Positions 61,585-64,000 of a stretch of 64,000 bases of DNA are shown in pieces. Position 1 is the stretch's first letter; each line of letters begins with the position of its first letter. Made by a program: the position numbers and the translations under genes. Source of the DNA: Aquatica leii (Eukaryota > Arthropoda > Insecta > Coleoptera > Lampyridae); assembly GCA_035610365.1 (NCBI GenBank), contig CM069433.1:168594882-168658881 (forward strand). The letters are read 5' to 3'. A model generated the notes under the pieces. The model was not told the origin of the DNA. It was given only the letters and a program-made list of their open reading frames with translations, and searched no databases.

Positions 61585-62130
61585 CTGTAAGAAAGAGAAA
61601 TTAGATTAACTCAGAGATTAACATAAGCAATTACCAATGACATACAAAAGGTCATTGACATATGTTAATATTGATCAACATTCTTCAATACACCAGTATA
61701 ATATTAATGGTTCTGTAATAACTATTATAATAAAATATGCGTAATAAATTGTATTTATTGCGCATATTTTATTGCAAAAGTGTTTGCATTTGCAGCATAA
61801 TCTAAAAAATGTGACGCCTTTTTAAATTATGACGAAAAAAATTGCAAATGATCTTTTAGGTATCAGACACAAAAATAGGAAAATTCTGTGCCAAAATGCT
61901 GTCGCACTTAACAAGTTGTTTTTTTTATTTTTCACTTTGTTATAATTTGCTCATGATGTCTAAGATACTAGACGCATAAGCATATCCATAACAACCAGGG
62001 TATAATGAAACGGCGTTATAGATTCACTACGCCGCAAAAAATGGTATTTCTAAAAAAAAATTGTTTAGATTTAAACGATAACTAATTTTCTATTTCTTTT
62101 GGTGCGTTTTTTCAACATATATATTTGGGT
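61585..62130. other. Intron upstream of the WW exon, nothing recognised
   Basis: AT-rich. No upstream exon of the FRMPD4-like gene was found here. Confidence 0.5.
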
Positions 62131-62132
62131 AT

Positions 62133-62910
62133 TAGCTATTTACATATGTACCAAGGGCGTTATTACAATGATTACGCCTTGAGAGCAACTGGAGGGCCTT
62201 TGGCCCAAGGGATTTATGTTGCTCAACCAGCGTAATCTCCCAGTGTGGCCAGTGATGCATACAAGATTTTATTTTTAATTTTACATAAAATTCAAACTAA
62301 AAATAAACAGTTGCTTAAGTTTTTATTACAAGTGTATATCTAGTAGTGTAAAACCATAAATAGTTTGACGTTTAATTATTATTTGTCCAATTGATTTTAT
62401 AATCACAATGAATCTGCAAGAATTGCTCAATTATATTGAAAAACATGTACAAGAAGGAATAGAAAACTTGTTACCATCAAAATCTAAACAAAATGTAAAA
62501 ATATACAGCATTTTTGAAAGAGAACATTCTGAGAGGCTGTTATAAATTCATAATTCCCTCTAAATTCATAACGTCCTCTCATAGCGCCCTATGTGTATGT
62601 ATGTTTAGATAGTTCGTATCCTAGGTATTATGAGTAAATTACAACGAAATGAAATATAAAATTTTTACACATTTATCAAGATTGTAAACTTAATTATGAC
62701 AAATAAAGGATTAAACGTCAAATTGCTTATTGTTATAGACTACTAAATACATATATGTACTTGTAGATTTAGCAAAATAGAAACTAAAATACCTACATTT
62801 TAACTTTAACATAAACCGATTACAGCGCCACACAATATTCTGAAAAACCTCTATCACGTTGCTTTCCGGGCGTAATCATCGTAATAACGCCGTTGGTGCA
62901 TAAATAGCTA
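62133..62910. mobile_element. 0.78 kb TIR element with a 45-codon ORF
   Basis: The inverted ends share tagctattta, accaa and ggcgttattac-atgattacgcc (left 62133-62179, right 62869-62910 inverted), about 40 bp with small indels. A TA duplication just inside tagcta is possible. Inside, a plus ORF from ATG 62408 to TAA 62545 starts MNLQELLNYIEKHVQEGIEN. I do not recognise it. It is possibly the N-terminal remnant of the autonomous partner's transposase. Confidence 0.65.
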
Positions 62911-64000
62911 TTAAGCACTTTAGATTATGTAATTTAAATTTTAACTTATTATAGTCTCATGTCATTTACTCTGTAAAAGAAAAAAGATTGTAAAATCGAA
63001 AAAGTTATGTAGAGAAAAAAACCCTGAAATTTAATTTTTGTTTCTTGTTACAATAGGTAGAATACGATAGTCCTCAATATAGCTTTTAGTACATTTTACG
63101 TTTTAAATTGATATTTAACAAGTACGAAAAATGTATTTAATGATTTAGAGTACACAATGTTAGTGCATTTTTTTTTTGAAAATGTTACATTTTTAATGCA
63201 AGACAAAGTGCAATAGTTTCATTAGACAATTGACTAAGTTACTTCACATCATTTCGCAATTTATTTAAAATAGATAATGTAAAATATTTCGTGTAATAGG
63301 TGATTGTTTGACCCACAGCACTGTATGGTTTCTTAATTTGCCAAAAGTAATATTCTTGAAATTTATTAACCAAACCATTTAAAAAAATGTATTATTTTAG
63401 CAATGGGCGCCACAATACAAAACATTTAATTATAACCATGATCGTGCATTGCAAACGGAGTACTTTCTTGTTCAGTTCTTATAGATAAAACCTATGTGAT
63501 AGTGGTAGAAGAACCATCAAACGTATCATCAGAAAAGTTAGCTTGAAAGAAAAGGTCACGTTTTAACTTCTCAAACAATGTTCAATTTTTGTATAAAACA
63601 AATTTCCGTACGATCTATCAGAACAACTCAAATAGTAATTTATCTTACTGTTTTTTGTGCTTCTTTTGCAAAATTTAATCTAAATTTAAAAACTATAAAA
63701 TTGTAGATATGACAATTTTAATGCTGGTAATACATTGACTACTAGCAAAATTTGACAATCAATTTAAAATCTTAGAAAAAATACTACCAACTCTAAAATG
63801 TATAATACATTAGTACTTGAAATTATAATATTTTTAAAATGTTTATGATTATAATGGGCCAGTTTTATTCATTTTAATGACATTCTCAATCCAAGTTAGC
63901 CAAAAATAACTGAAAACTTGAAATCCTAAAAAAAATAATGATACGCCAGATTATTTGAGTTGAAAAAAAAACATCGTTGAATAACATAACTAAAAATTTT
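62911..64000. other. AT-rich sequence to window end, nothing recognised
   Basis: No coding segment, splice-flanked exon or repeat identified. Confidence 0.5.

Overview
The window looks like part of a large, AT-rich insect genome. A beetle is my guess from the transposon mix and the conserved host gene, but the sequence does not settle the order. Only one host gene is visible: a minus-strand FERM-and-PDZ scaffold gene of the FRMPD4 type. Seven of its coding exons are recognisable. Five lie in a tight cluster (8310-11940) separated by 47-57 nt introns. One small exon sits alone at 42209-42392 and one at 61465-61584. In protein order they give a WW domain, a PDZ domain, FERM lobes F1-F2-F3 and a long proline-rich, low-complexity C-terminal region. 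The gene is incomplete at both ends: the 8310 end is a clean splice donor with no downstream exon found, and the 61584 end is a splice acceptor.

Almost everything else is mobile DNA inside the two giant introns (about 30.3 kb and 19.1 kb) or 3' of the exon cluster. From left to right: two Penelope-like element (PLE) fragments joined in opposite orientation (63-2345); a 1.1 kb long-inverted-repeat element (6587-7735); the FRMPD exon cluster; a decayed KRBA2/SCAND3-type integrase relic (about 12.6-13.6 kb); a second PLE lineage (13.9 kb); a 5.1 kb minus-strand LINE (14450-19612) split by a Tc1/mariner element with TA target duplication (15931-17375); a solo LTR (22775-23229) carrying heat-shock-element-like boxes, a TATA box and an initiator; a LINE ORF1 relic with a PHD finger; a 3.4 kb hAT element with terminal repeats and target duplication (24200-27613); several hAT relics; and a gypsy-type gag relic.

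The region 31.2-40.8 kb is a Russian doll. A mariner-type transposase gene is cut in two by an 8.5 kb hAT element of the ZBED5/SCAND3 type. That hAT itself carries a 3.7 kb Mutator-like element with a YqaJ nuclease gene (31525-35241), a 519 bp TIR element and an unclassified insertion.

The second giant intron holds a hAT C-terminal scrap, an internally deleted LINE with RNase H, a third PLE lineage, a Helitron-type helicase relic, a hAT relic with an (AAG)n expansion, further PLE copies, a second solo LTR of the heat-shock-box family (58471-58883) and a 0.8 kb TIR element (62133-62910).

I saw no tRNA, rRNA, CRISPR array or bacterial-type operon. Exon borders were placed by hand from splice signals, reading frame and remembered family alignment. 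Transposon borders with stated target duplications are firm; the others are approximate.
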